A stretch of DNA of 41,055 bases, taken from Acidimicrobiaceae bacterium. Its GTDB lineage: Bacteria > Actinomycetota > Acidimicrobiia > Acidimicrobiales > Bog-793. Position 1 is the stretch's first letter. Every line of letters starts with the position of its first letter. The position numbers and the translations under genes were made by a program. The stretch lies in the NCBI GenBank assembly GCA_003136185.1, contig PLDN01000131.1, positions 1-41,055 on the forward strand, in the 5' to 3' direction. The notes under the pieces were generated by a model. It saw nothing but the letters and a program-made list of their open reading frames with translations, did no database searches and had not been told where the DNA came from. Below are positions 8,524-17,555 of this stretch, piece by piece.

Positions 8524-9729
8524 TCAGGGCGTGTCGTTCGGCCGGTGTTCGAACGGCGCGTGGACGATCCGGTTCTCCTCGAAGCTCTTGTCGCCGATCG
8601 GCGCCCGCGCTTCTTTGGTCAGCGTTTGCAGCATGCGCCGCTGCTCTCGAACCGAGGCGCCTCGTTGGGCACGCAACGAGACGTAACAGCCCGCTCCAAC
8701 AGGGATGGGAAGCCAGAAGTTGTAAAGGCGCCAGGCGAGCACAGCGAGGGTGGCGATGGCGGCGGGGACCCCGAAGCCACGCAACACGAGGCCAGTCGCC
8801 CACTCGACCGGCCCGAGGCCACCAGGGGTGAGCGGGATCGCTGCTAGGACGTTGCCGACGCCGTAGGCGATCAGGAGAGTGATGGGATCGAGGACGTGGT
8901 GGAAGGCCGTCAGGCAGATCCAGAGGCAGCCGGCGTCAAGGAGCCAGTTCGCCACCGCCCAGGAGATGGCGCGCAGCAATAGCGGGCGGTCGCTCCCGAG
9001 TGTTCGCAACCTCGTGCCGACACGCATGACTAGGCGCTCCATCCCCTCCTCAGTGATGAAAGGGAGGTGGCGAGCAACAGTGCGCAGGACCCGCGTCGCC
9101 CAGGCCTGGCCTTTGGTGAACGCGAGGATCAGAGCAGCCGCGAGCGAGAGCAAGACGGTCCCGACGGCCGCGACCTCGATGTAGATGTCTACCGACTCGT
9201 GATGTGAGTGACCCGAGACGAGGGCGATCGGGATCGAGATGATGAGGGAGACCCACAAGATGGCGTTCAGCACGACCGCCGATCCGATTCCCTGAGTGGC
9301 TGCCGCAAAACCGACGTCCGCGCCGGCCACGCCGTTCGAAGTCATCAACCGGTAGCCGAGTCCGGTACCACCCGCCGTCCCACCCGGGAGGATGTGGCTG
9401 ACGCCTAAGGCCGACATGTTTATCCGGAGGACCTTGGAGAAACTGAGCGCCTTCGGTGGCAGCACGACGATCGTCAGGCGGGCGTAGGCGAGTTGGGCGG
9501 CGACCTCGAGTCCGAGGCCGAGCAACAAGAGCGCGATGTTGACGTGTTCGATTGCCTGCAACGACTTACGGGCATTGACGAGTTGTGGAATTACGAGGTA
9601 CTCGAGGACGAGTATGAGGATGAAGACGGTGAGTCCGTGCCGGAGCAATTTCGGGACGCGAAAGCGGCGGCGCGGCATGCTGGCCTGGTCGGTCGCCGCG
9701 TCAGCGGCAAGCTGGGGCTCGTCGACCAT
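8524..9729 (-). CDS. YbhN / lysylphosphatidylglycerol-synthase TM-region family membrane protein
   Basis: Polytopic; LGVSHILPGGTAGGTGLGYRLMTSNGVAGADVGFA...VGNVLAAIPLTPGGLGPVEWA motif. Start re-set to ATG 9729 (MVDEPQLAADAA...); the ORF-track extension to 10185 is antisense to the next gene. Confidence 0.82.
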   Translation of the reverse strand: MVDEPQLAADAATDQASMPRRRFRVPKLLRHGLTVFILILVLEYLVIPQLVNARKSLQAIEHVNIALLLLGLGLEVAAQLAYARLTIVVLPPKALSFSKVLRINMSALGVSHILPGGTAGGTGLGYRLMTSNGVAGADVGFAAATQGIGSAVVLNAILWVSLIISIPIALVSGHSHHESVDIYIEVAAVGTVLLSLAAALILAFTKGQAWATRVLRTVARHLPFITEEGMERLVMRVGTRLRTLGSDRPLLLRAISWAVANWLLDAGCLWICLTAFHHVLDPITLLIAYGVGNVLAAIPLTPGGLGPVEWATGLVLRGFGVPAAIATLAVLAWRLYNFWLPIPVGAGCYVSLRAQRGASVREQRRMLQTLTKEARAPIGDKSFEENRIVHAPFEHRPNDTP

Positions 9730-9816
9730 CTCTCCATGGTTGCAGGAGGCGGCGCCGAACGCGGGGATCACCTTGGGGATCACCCCTTGAGCGCCCGCTT
9801 CGAGTTGACTGGAGCC

Positions 9817-11061
9817 ATGACCGAGGCGTTCCGCACGCGGCGTCCAGGCGGCGAAGACCGGTCGGTGCCGCCGCTTGCGCGCGATCCTGAGCGGGCCAGC
9901 CGGCGAGAGTTCCAGCGCCGAGTCACGAGAGCGGCGCTCACCGTGGACGCCATCGTCGTGCTCACGCTCTTGACGGCGATAGTGGCGTGGAAGCTCCGAA
10001 CCGTCATCCTGCTCGTCGCCATCTCTTTGTTCATGACTCTTCTGCTGCATCCGCTCGTGAGCTTCCTCGAACGGCGTGACATGCGGCGCAGCATTGCCAC
10101 TGCAGTCGTGTTCGTCGTCGGGATTGGTGTCGCCTCGACGCTGGCGCTCGTAATTCTCACGCCCCTCGTCCATTCGGCCGAGCACTTGTCGAACGAGCTA
10201 CCCGTGATCATCCGCCAGGCCCAGCACGGTAAGGGCACGATCGGCAAGTGGGCAACGAAGTTCCACCTCCTCAAGTACGTCACCGCCAAGAACGGCGGTG
10301 CGCAGAGCCTCATCACGAAGCTCGGCAAGCCTGCGATCAGCATCGGCAAAGGGGTCCTTTCCGGCGTGTTCAGCGTTGTGACGATCTTCTTCTTGACCTT
10401 CTTCCTCCTCATCCACGCGCCCCGCATCTACCGGGCCATCCTCGAGTGGATGCAACCCGAGCGCGCGGCGAGGGTGAGGGTCGTCGTGAGCGACGTGGAG
10501 CGGTCCGTCGTTGGCTACATCGCCGGCGACTTCGCAACGTCGCTCATCGCCGGAACCGTCATCTGGCTCACCCTGTTGATCACGGGCGTGCCTTACCCGC
10601 TCGTGATCGGGATCTGGGTGGCGATCGTCGACTTCCTCCCGCTCGTCGGCGGCCTGCTGGCAGGGGTGCCGACGGTGATCCTCGCGACCCTTCATTCGGT
10701 CCCCGCTGGGATCGCGACCCTCATCGTGTTCCTCGTGTACCAGGGGATCGAGAATCACTTGCTGTACCCGATCATCATGAGCCGAACGGTTCGGCTGAAC
10801 TCTCTCTGGGTGTTGATCTCGATTCTCATCGGCGCCGAGCTAGGAGACTTCGTCGGCTCGGTCTTCGGCGGTTTCGTGGGAGCGCTCCTCGCGGTGCCGG
10901 CGGGATCGGCGGTGCAGGTCGTCGCGCGGGATCTTTGGCACCACCGGACCGAGACGGCGGAGCCGCCGACCGATGTGGCTCGCCCGCCGAGGCGGGCGAT
11001 ACCCGCCGACGCGCCCGAGGGCTCGGCGGGAGCTTCCGGGACGGCGGCGGGCGCTGAGTAG
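9817..11061 (+). CDS. AI-2E family transporter (PerM-like) membrane protein
   Basis: LSNELPVIIRQ..., VSDVERSVVGYIAGDFATSLIAGTVIWLTLLITGVPYPLVIGIWVAIVDFLPLVGGLLAGVPTVILA, YQGIENHLLYPIIMSRTVRLNSL typical; start set to ATG 9817. Confidence 0.88.
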   Translation: MTEAFRTRRPGGEDRSVPPLARDPERASRREFQRRVTRAALTVDAIVVLTLLTAIVAWKLRTVILLVAISLFMTLLLHPLVSFLERRDMRRSIATAVVFVVGIGVASTLALVILTPLVHSAEHLSNELPVIIRQAQHGKGTIGKWATKFHLLKYVTAKNGGAQSLITKLGKPAISIGKGVLSGVFSVVTIFFLTFFLLIHAPRIYRAILEWMQPERAARVRVVVSDVERSVVGYIAGDFATSLIAGTVIWLTLLITGVPYPLVIGIWVAIVDFLPLVGGLLAGVPTVILATLHSVPAGIATLIVFLVYQGIENHLLYPIIMSRTVRLNSLWVLISILIGAELGDFVGSVFGGFVGALLAVPAGSAVQVVARDLWHHRTETAEPPTDVARPPRRAIPADAPEGSAGASGTAAGAE

Positions 11062-11071
11062 TGTTCCCCCG

Positions 11072-11821
11072 GTGCGAGTGCTCGTCGTCCTGCCGACATA
11101 CAACGAGGCCGAGAACATCCCGAACATGCTCGAGCGCGTTCGGGCGGCCTTGCCGGACGCACAGGTTCTCGTCGTCGACGACAACAGCCCTGATCAGACC
11201 GCTGATCTAGCGGAGAAGTCGGCTGAGCGCCTTGGTCAGATCGAGGTCCTGCGCCGCCCGGGCAAGTCCGGTCTCGGCAGTGCGTACCGAGACGGCTTCC
11301 GGTGGGGCCTCGAGCGTGGCTACGAGGTGCTCGTCGAGATGGACTCGGACTTCTCGCACGATCCCGACGCGCTACCAGCACTGGTCGCCCCGCAGGCGCA
11401 AGGGGTCGACGTGGTGATCGGCTCGCGCTACGTGCCCGGGGGGTCCATCCCCGACTGGAGCCTCTCACGGCGGTTGATCTCTCGAGGTGGCAACCTTTTT
11501 GCAGACTGGATGCTCGGGCTTCGCGTAAAGGATTCGACTGCCGGCTTTCGTGCCTATTCCGCCGAGATCCTCGGGCGAATCAATCTCGATTCCATACGAG
11601 CTGACAGCTATGGGTTCCAGGTCGAGATGACCTACCGGACGCTGCAGGCGGGCGCGACGCTTGAGGAGGTACCTATTCGTTTCGTCGATCGCACACTCGG
11701 GACGTCGAAGATGTCCACCTACACCGTCGTCGAGGCTTTCGGGCTCGTGACGTGGTGGGGACTCCTTCGCGTGGGCCACAAGATGGCCGGGCTGACCAAG
11801 CGTGGCGCACGAGCCGTCTGA
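11072..11821 (+). CDS. Polyprenol-phosphate mannosyltransferase (DPM1-like GT2)
   Basis: VRVLVVLPTYNEAENIPNMLERV...VLVVDDNSPDQTADLA...EMDSDFSHDPDALPAL...VIGSRYVPGGSIPDW; start GTG 11072 chosen over the upstream ORF start because the extension lies inside the preceding gene. Confidence 0.9.
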   Translation: MRVLVVLPTYNEAENIPNMLERVRAALPDAQVLVVDDNSPDQTADLAEKSAERLGQIEVLRRPGKSGLGSAYRDGFRWGLERGYEVLVEMDSDFSHDPDALPALVAPQAQGVDVVIGSRYVPGGSIPDWSLSRRLISRGGNLFADWMLGLRVKDSTAGFRAYSAEILGRINLDSIRADSYGFQVEMTYRTLQAGATLEEVPIRFVDRTLGTSKMSTYTVVEAFGLVTWWGLLRVGHKMAGLTKRGARAV

Positions 11822-12698
11822 CTCAGTCGGCGACCGCCCGGTGTCCTCGGGCGCGCCTTCCGTCCCGGTGGACGTTGGTACCGGCACACCTGTCTTGTTG
11901 ATCCACGGCCAACCGGGCTCGGGCCGGGAGTGGCACCTGGTCGCCGAGTCTCTCCGAAGCGATCATCGGGTCATCGCCCCAGACCGCCCTGGCTGGGGAT
12001 CACATCCGCGGCCACCGACGACGCTCGCCGGTAACGCCGAAGCTCTCTCGCGCATGCTGGCAGAGCGGGGAGTGAGTGCCGAGGCGGGAGATCGCGTGGT
12101 CGTCGTCGGGCACTCGCTCGGAGGAGGAATAGCTCTCGAGCTGGCGTTGACGCGGGCCGACCTGGTCGGTGCTCTTGTCCTGATCGGCTCGGTGGGCGTC
12201 GCCGGTGCCCTCACCGGGATGGACCGGCTTCTCGCACTCCCGGTCCTCGGCGATGGCGTACTGCGGGCCGGTGAAGTGGCCGTCCGGCGCGCAGCGCGGG
12301 CAGCGACTCGCCTGTCGCAGGGGAGCCGCGCGGAGTCGATCGTCCGTCGGGCCTATCGCTTCCCGGCCGTGCGGTCGCTCGTGGCCGAGGGCGATCGCCG
12401 GATGGACGGGCGCGACCGGCGGTCGTTTCTCGTCGAACAGCGAGCACTGATGGAAGAGACACCACTCATCGAGCGTCGCCTCTCGTCTCTCCGCATGCCG
12501 TGCGTCGTGCTGCACGGCTCGGCCGATCGCATCGTGGCGCCGCAAGCCGCCCGCGATCTCGCCGCTGCGATCCCAGGCGCCGAGCTCATGTTCGTCGGCA
12601 ACGCAGGGCACCGCCTGCCGTTCGAGCAACCCTCCCTCGTAGCCGCCACGGTGCGGCGTTACAGCCGTCTCATGGCCCTGCACCGAGACGAGAGCTGA
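11802..12698 (+). CDS. Alpha/beta hydrolase fold protein
   Basis: VLLIHGQPGSGREWHLVAESL, VVVGHSLGGGIALELAL (GxSxG), LHGSADRIVAP, GNAGHRLPFEQP. Confidence 0.88.
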   Translation: MAHEPSDSVGDRPVSSGAPSVPVDVGTGTPVLLIHGQPGSGREWHLVAESLRSDHRVIAPDRPGWGSHPRPPTTLAGNAEALSRMLAERGVSAEAGDRVVVVGHSLGGGIALELALTRADLVGALVLIGSVGVAGALTGMDRLLALPVLGDGVLRAGEVAVRRAARAATRLSQGSRAESIVRRAYRFPAVRSLVAEGDRRMDGRDRRSFLVEQRALMEETPLIERRLSSLRMPCVVLHGSADRIVAPQAARDLAAAIPGAELMFVGNAGHRLPFEQPSLVAATVRRYSRLMALHRDES

Positions 12699-12721
12699 GC
12701 GGCGGGCGCCCAGTCGCGAGG

Positions 12722-13990
12722 TCAGGGCCGGACGGCGGCTGCCAGCACGGCCTGAAGCTTCAACTGCGTCTCGCGCAACTCCATAGCGGGGTCGGAGTCA
12801 GCCACGATCCCGACGCCGGCGAATAGCCGGGCAGAGCTTCCCTCCACCACTGCTGACCGGATCCCCAGGTGGAACTCGCCGTCTCCGTCTGCCCGCATCC
12901 AGCCGACCGGACCGGCGTAGCGACCACGCTCGAGGTCCTCGCTCTTGGCCAGGTACTCAAGCGCCGTGTCGATCGGATAGCCGGAGACAGCCGGCGTCGG
13001 GTGGATGAGAGCGACTGCTTCGAGCGCGCTCGGCAGGTGCCCGGTGCCCGGTGCCCCGGCGAGCACTCCGTGGATCCGGGTGCGGAGGTGGGAGACGTTG
13101 CGCAACTCGACGATCTCGGGTCCGTCCGGCAGATCGAGGGAGGCCAATACCGGAGAGAGTCCGGCTGCAATCGAGTCCACCACCGCGCGGTGCTCCTCCC
13201 GCTCCTTCTCAGACGAGAGGAGCTCGGCTTCGATGCGCCTGTCCACTTCGGGGTCGCCGCTCCTCGCAGCCGTGCCGGCGAGTGGCTCGGAGACGAGCTT
13301 TGTCCCGGTGCGCCGGATCAACAGCTCAGGCGAGGCGCCGAGGAAGCCGTCGACGCAAAAGGTGGTGCAAGAGGGATGAAGGGACCGGAGGCGCTCGAGC
13401 AGGTCACCCTGGCGAAACGCCCGATTTGCCTCGATCACGACCTCCCGGGCGAGAACGACCTTGTCCAGCCTTCCGCTGCGAACTTCGCCGACCGCGAGAG
13501 CGACCCGGGCGAGGAAGTCCTCGTGCGACCTCGCCGAGTCGAGGCGGAAGCCGTCCGGGGGCTGTGTCTTGCCCGTTGTGCTCGTACCTCTAGCGGCGCT
13601 CGCGAGGCGCTCGAACACCGCCCCGTGTCCACCAGTGGCCGCCACCGTCACCGCTTTGATCCCGGTCGGTACCCGGGTCACGGTGACCTCGGGGACGACC
13701 AGCTCTCCCGCTCGATCCGGGAGAAACGGCAGCGCTCCCACAACCATCGCCAGCCCACTACCGCCTTCCCCCGGCGCACTGAGCGCGGCCAAGTGCTCGG
13801 TCACCTGCTCGAGCGCGGTGGGGTCTCGCAGCCCATTCGTGAGGTGGATCACTTCTGCGCGCCCGAAGGCGAGGATCGAACACCCATCTCGCTCGATGAC
13901 GGTCCCGCAGGAAAAGGCGTGTGAACGAAGATACGAGAACGTCGCCTCGTCGAGGTCGCGAGCCTCCGCCCGCACGCTCGGTGTCGTCAT
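12722..13990 (-). CDS. menF: Isochorismate synthase
   Basis: Chorismate-binding fold: KVVLAREV, TFCVDGFLGASPELLIRR, EPLAGTAARSGDPEVDRRIEAELLSSEKEREEHRAVVDSI, HPTPAVSGYP; adjacent to the menG-like methyltransferase. Confidence 0.88.
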   Translation of the reverse strand: MTTPSVRAEARDLDEATFSYLRSHAFSCGTVIERDGCSILAFGRAEVIHLTNGLRDPTALEQVTEHLAALSAPGEGGSGLAMVVGALPFLPDRAGELVVPEVTVTRVPTGIKAVTVAATGGHGAVFERLASAARGTSTTGKTQPPDGFRLDSARSHEDFLARVALAVGEVRSGRLDKVVLAREVVIEANRAFRQGDLLERLRSLHPSCTTFCVDGFLGASPELLIRRTGTKLVSEPLAGTAARSGDPEVDRRIEAELLSSEKEREEHRAVVDSIAAGLSPVLASLDLPDGPEIVELRNVSHLRTRIHGVLAGAPGTGHLPSALEAVALIHPTPAVSGYPIDTALEYLAKSEDLERGRYAGPVGWMRADGDGEFHLGIRSAVVEGSSARLFAGVGIVADSDPAMELRETQLKLQAVLAAAVRP

Positions 13991-14703
13991 CGGCGCGTTC
14001 CCGTCAGCACCTGCACGATGCCACCGGAGAGCAGGTGACGCGTCGCGTCGCCAAAGCCGGCGTCGGTCAGCATCGCGAGCATCTCCTCCGGCGCCGGAAG
14101 ATAGGCGACCGACTGCGGGAGATAGCGGTAGGCCGCCGGGTCCGAGAGCAGCTGCCCGATGCGGGGCACCACCTTGTTGAACCAGATGCGGTATCCCGCC
14201 TGCAACACCGGTTGCGCGGGCTCGCTCACCTCCAAGAGAGCGATGCGCCCGCCCGGGCGCACGACACGCGCCAGCTCCGCGAGGACTGTCGGGAGGTCAG
14301 CGAAGTTCCGGAGCGCGAAGCCGCTCACTGCCCCATCAACCGAGCAAGAGCGGACCGGCATGCAAGCCGCATCGCTCAGCACGAGCGGGGCTCGGCCGAC
14401 CTTGGCGTTCGCGAGCATGCCGGCGGACAGGTCGAGCCCGATCGGACGATGAGCTGACTTGGCGAGGACGCGCACGAAATCTCCTGTCCCACATGCGACG
14501 TCGAGCACGACCGACGGCACGGGGAGGCCGAGGAGGCCGACCGTGCGCCGCCGCCACCAGACGTCGAGGCCGAACGTCATCACCTTGTTGACGGCGTCGT
14601 AGCGGGGTGCGATCGCGTCGAACATGGCGCGGACTGCTTGACGTTTCTCGTCGCCTACGGGGAGAGGCTGCGCAGGGGCATGCGAGCGCGATGCATTCCT
14701 CAC
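13987..14703 (-). CDS. menG: Demethylmenaquinone methyltransferase (UbiE/MenG family)
   Basis: VRAMFDAIAPRYDAVNKVMTFGLDVWWRR, VLDVACGTGDF, VSGFALRNFADL, GGRIALLEVSEP; ATGA overlap with menF. Confidence 0.9.
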   Translation of the reverse strand: MRNASRSHAPAQPLPVGDEKRQAVRAMFDAIAPRYDAVNKVMTFGLDVWWRRRTVGLLGLPVPSVVLDVACGTGDFVRVLAKSAHRPIGLDLSAGMLANAKVGRAPLVLSDAACMPVRSCSVDGAVSGFALRNFADLPTVLAELARVVRPGGRIALLEVSEPAQPVLQAGYRIWFNKVVPRIGQLLSDPAAYRYLPQSVAYLPAPEEMLAMLTDAGFGDATRHLLSGGIVQVLTGTRR

Positions 14704-14733
14704 GCCGGCGAGCCTAACGAGGTCGACCGCGAG

Positions 14734-15864
14734 CTAATGGCCGGCTACCTCGCCGAGTACATCTCCGAGCGCCTCGAGGAAGCGTGTGTTCTCCTCGGGT
14801 GTCCCGATCGTGACTCGCAGGCAGCCCTCGAGCTTGGGGAAGCCCGAGACATCGCGGATGAGCACGGATCGGTCGACGAGTCCTTGCCATACGCGTTGCG
14901 AGTCGACGTCGCGGGGGCGGAACAGTATGAAGTTCGCGTCGGAGGGCCAGACGTCGAGGAGAAGAGCCGACAGGCCGGCGACGACTCGACCGCGTTCTTC
15001 TGCGAGGCGAGCTACGCGCTCGCGCATCGCCTGGTCGTAGCGGAGCGCCGCGATCCCTGCTTCCTGCTTGAAGGAGTCGAGGTGGTACGGCAGGACGACG
15101 CTCGAGCAGGCCTCGACCACCTTCGGGTCGGCCAGTAGATAGCCGAGTCGAAGCGCCGCGAGCGCCCAAGTCTTCGAGAACGTGCGCACGACGACGAGGT
15201 TGCCGAACGATTCGAGGAGCTCGGTCGCCGACCACGGAGAGAATTGGGCGTACGCCTCGTCCACGACCACGAGACCGGGAGCAGCCCGCGCAATCGCCTC
15301 GACCGTCGCTCGAGGCTCTGAGTTGCCCGTCGGGTTGTTGGGGGAGCAGAGAAAGACTACGTCGGGTCGATGCTCTGCGATCACCTCGAGCGCCCTGTCC
15401 TCGTCGACGGCGAAACGGTCGTCTCGCTCGCCGGTCAGCACGTCGGTGGCGGTCAGGCGGGCGATGTGCGAGTGCAGCGCATAGGTGGGCTCGAACACGA
15501 GTGCTGCCCTCCCCGCGCCGCCGAACGCGAGGAGGAGGCACTGCAGGACCTCGTTCGAGCCGTTCGCGCAGAACACCTGACCAGGGCTCACGCCGTGATG
15601 GTCTGCTAGGGCGGTGCCGAGGGCGCTCGCCTGGCGGTCCGGGTAGCGGTTCGCGTCGAGGTGCCGAGCGATCTCGGCAAGCTCCGCGAGATATTCCTCC
15701 GGCGGCGGCTCAGGGCACTCGTTCGTGTTGAGGCGAACATCCACCTCGACCTGGGGCGAGTGGTATCCCTCCCGCAGCGTCACGTCCTGGCGTGCGAAGG
15801 GAGCCGGGCGTCGGTCACTCGCCGGCAGCGTCGAGCTCCTGTCGGACCCGTACCGACTCTGCAT
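14734..15864 (-). CDS. hisC: Histidinol-phosphate aminotransferase
   Basis: RLNTNECPEPPPEE, FCANGSNEVLQCLLLAFGG, FLCSPNNPTGN, VVDEAYAQFS, RTFSKTWALAALRLGYLLADP (PLP Lys). Start uncertain (ATG 15864 overlaps hisD by 50 bp, or GTG near 15789). Confidence 0.9.
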   Translation of the reverse strand: MQSRYGSDRSSTLPASDRRPAPFARQDVTLREGYHSPQVEVDVRLNTNECPEPPPEEYLAELAEIARHLDANRYPDRQASALGTALADHHGVSPGQVFCANGSNEVLQCLLLAFGGAGRAALVFEPTYALHSHIARLTATDVLTGERDDRFAVDEDRALEVIAEHRPDVVFLCSPNNPTGNSEPRATVEAIARAAPGLVVVDEAYAQFSPWSATELLESFGNLVVVRTFSKTWALAALRLGYLLADPKVVEACSSVVLPYHLDSFKQEAGIAALRYDQAMRERVARLAEERGRVVAGLSALLLDVWPSDANFILFRPRDVDSQRVWQGLVDRSVLIRDVSGFPKLEGCLRVTIGTPEENTRFLEALGDVLGEVAGH

Positions 15865-17113
15865 GCGCGAACAGGCCTTCGGCCTTGGCGATCGCCGAGA
15901 TGTGAGGGGCCGCATCGAGGAGGCCGTCGCGGGTCGCCTCGATCACGTGCACCCGGCGAACGAAGTCCTCCACACCAAGGACACTCGCGAAGCGCGCCGA
16001 GCCGAAGGTCGGCAGCACGTGGCTCGGCCCGGCCAGGTAGTCGCCGAGCGAGGCAGGCGACCACGGCCCGAGGAAGACAGCGCCTGCGTGACGCACCATC
16101 GATACGAGTAACGCGGGATCGGCACAACAGAGCTCGAGATGTTCCGGGGCTATTTCGTTCGCGACGGCCATCGCCTGTTCCGGGCCGTCGACGAGCACGG
16201 CGTATCCGCCCGCTGCGAGCGTCGACTCGATCTCGGCCCGCCGCGGTGCTGAGGCGACGAACTGGCCGATCAAGTCGTTGATCTCCTTCAATGCTGTCTC
16301 CGACCACGTCACGAGCCACGAGAGACCGTCGGGGCCATGCTCAGCCTGGACGATGACGTCGATCGCGGCACATGCTGCAGGGACCGTCTCGTCGGCTATG
16401 ACGACGACTTCGGAAGGCCCGGCGAATGCGGCGGGCACCCCGACAACACCCCGCACCTCTTGCTTCGCGAGCGCCACCCAACGGCTGCCCGCGCCGACGA
16501 TCACGTCGACCTTCGGAATGGTCTTCGTCCCGTACGCCATGGCAGCGATCGCCTGCGGCCCGCCCACGCGGTAGATCTCGTCGACTCCGGCGAGTGCGGC
16601 TGCCGCGAGCAGCTCGTCGGGCAGCTTCCCGTCCGGGCCGGGTGGGACGCACAGAGCGACTGCGCCGACCCCGGCGACCTTCGGCGGTATAGCGGTCATG
16701 AGTACGCTTGAGGGGTACTTGGCTCGCCCACCGGGGACGTAGACACCGGCGCGGTCGACGGGGATCTCGAGAGTGTCGACAAAGATGCCCTTACGCTCGT
16801 AGCGACCGGCTGGCTCGGGACGACCCTCGTAGAAAGCCTCGATGTTGTCGCGGGCGACGGTGAGCGCAGTTCGCAGCTCAGGAGCAACGCGCTCGAGGGC
16901 GGCGTGCGTCTCGTCGAGCGGGACGGACAGGTCGTCGAGGTCCACCCCGTCGAAACGCCGCGTGTACTCCCTCAGCGCCGAATCCCCGTGCGCCCTTACC
17001 TCGGCAATGATCGTCCGCACCTCGGCAACCGGTCCGTCACCCGCGAGATCGGGTCGCGGAAGCAGGCTGCGCAAGTCGCCGGCCGCTTGTCGGAGGTCGA
17101 GGACGTGCAGCAC
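15815..17113 (-). CDS. hisD: Histidinol dehydrogenase
   Basis: VYVPGGRAKYPSSVLMTAIPPKVAGV, GPQAIAAMAYGT, VGAGSRWVALAKQEVRGVVGV, AGPSEVVVIADE, APEHLEL, GPWSPASLGDYLAGPSHVLPTFGSAR. Start set to GTG 17113 (VLHVLDLRQAAG). Confidence 0.95.
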   Translation of the reverse strand: MLHVLDLRQAAGDLRSLLPRPDLAGDGPVAEVRTIIAEVRAHGDSALREYTRRFDGVDLDDLSVPLDETHAALERVAPELRTALTVARDNIEAFYEGRPEPAGRYERKGIFVDTLEIPVDRAGVYVPGGRAKYPSSVLMTAIPPKVAGVGAVALCVPPGPDGKLPDELLAAAALAGVDEIYRVGGPQAIAAMAYGTKTIPKVDVIVGAGSRWVALAKQEVRGVVGVPAAFAGPSEVVVIADETVPAACAAIDVIVQAEHGPDGLSWLVTWSETALKEINDLIGQFVASAPRRAEIESTLAAGGYAVLVDGPEQAMAVANEIAPEHLELCCADPALLVSMVRHAGAVFLGPWSPASLGDYLAGPSHVLPTFGSARFASVLGVEDFVRRVHVIEATRDGLLDAAPHISAIAKAEGLFAHAESVRVRQELDAAGE

Positions 17114-17219
17114 GGCCGCAGCGTACCTGTCACGTCTTGACTGCTCCGAATTGGCGGACTTCGAGACCATCGGCCGGATACGTGCGCCGGGACGCTCCGA
17201 TTGCCGCCAAGATGGCTCG

Positions 17220-17411
17220 ATGGCAACCGATCTCGCCGAACTGTCTTCCATCTCCTCGACCCTCGACCAGCTCGCGCGGCGAGTCGGTGGGATGGGCGAC
17301 GCCGCTCAGAGCGTCAAGGAAGAAGATGTCGCGAACGAGCTCTTCGCTGTGGAGCGGGCCCTGTCGTCGGCGCAGCGCCGGCTGGCCCGGATGATCGAGC
17401 GAGGACGGTGA
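17220..17411 (+). CDS. Small uncharacterised 63-aa putatively helical protein
   Basis: MATDLAELSSISSTLDQLARRVGGMGDAAQSVKEEDVANELFAVERALSSAQRRLARMIERGR; helical, amphipathic heptad-like; fills the hisD-nth gap and is followed by a strong hairpin. Confidence 0.55.
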   Translation: MATDLAELSSISSTLDQLARRVGGMGDAAQSVKEEDVANELFAVERALSSAQRRLARMIERGR

Positions 17412-17428
17412 TCCGGAGCTGGACGCGC

Positions 17429-17454
17429 CGACGGCGCCCCGAAGGGCGCCGTCG
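17429..17454. terminator. Strong 11-bp hairpin with CGAA tetraloop, no U-tract; candidate bidirectional terminator
   Basis: cgacggcgccc-cgaa-gggcgccgtcg perfect stem; sits between convergent 63-aa ORF (ends 17411) and nth (ends 17556). Confidence 0.65.
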
Positions 17455-17555
17455 GGGAGCGGGCCGGGCGGCGGATCCCGAACTCCGCTCATTTGGAACC
17501 AGGTGGCGGGAACCGGTTCCGGTATCGACAATAGCGCGTAGTGCCGCGGGTGTCA

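Noticed and set aside
9730-10185. N-terminal extension of the YbhN-like protein in the ORF track (starts at 10185)
   Set aside because: The extension is antisense to the AI-2E-like coding region and is low-complexity; ATG 9729 gives a normal protein.
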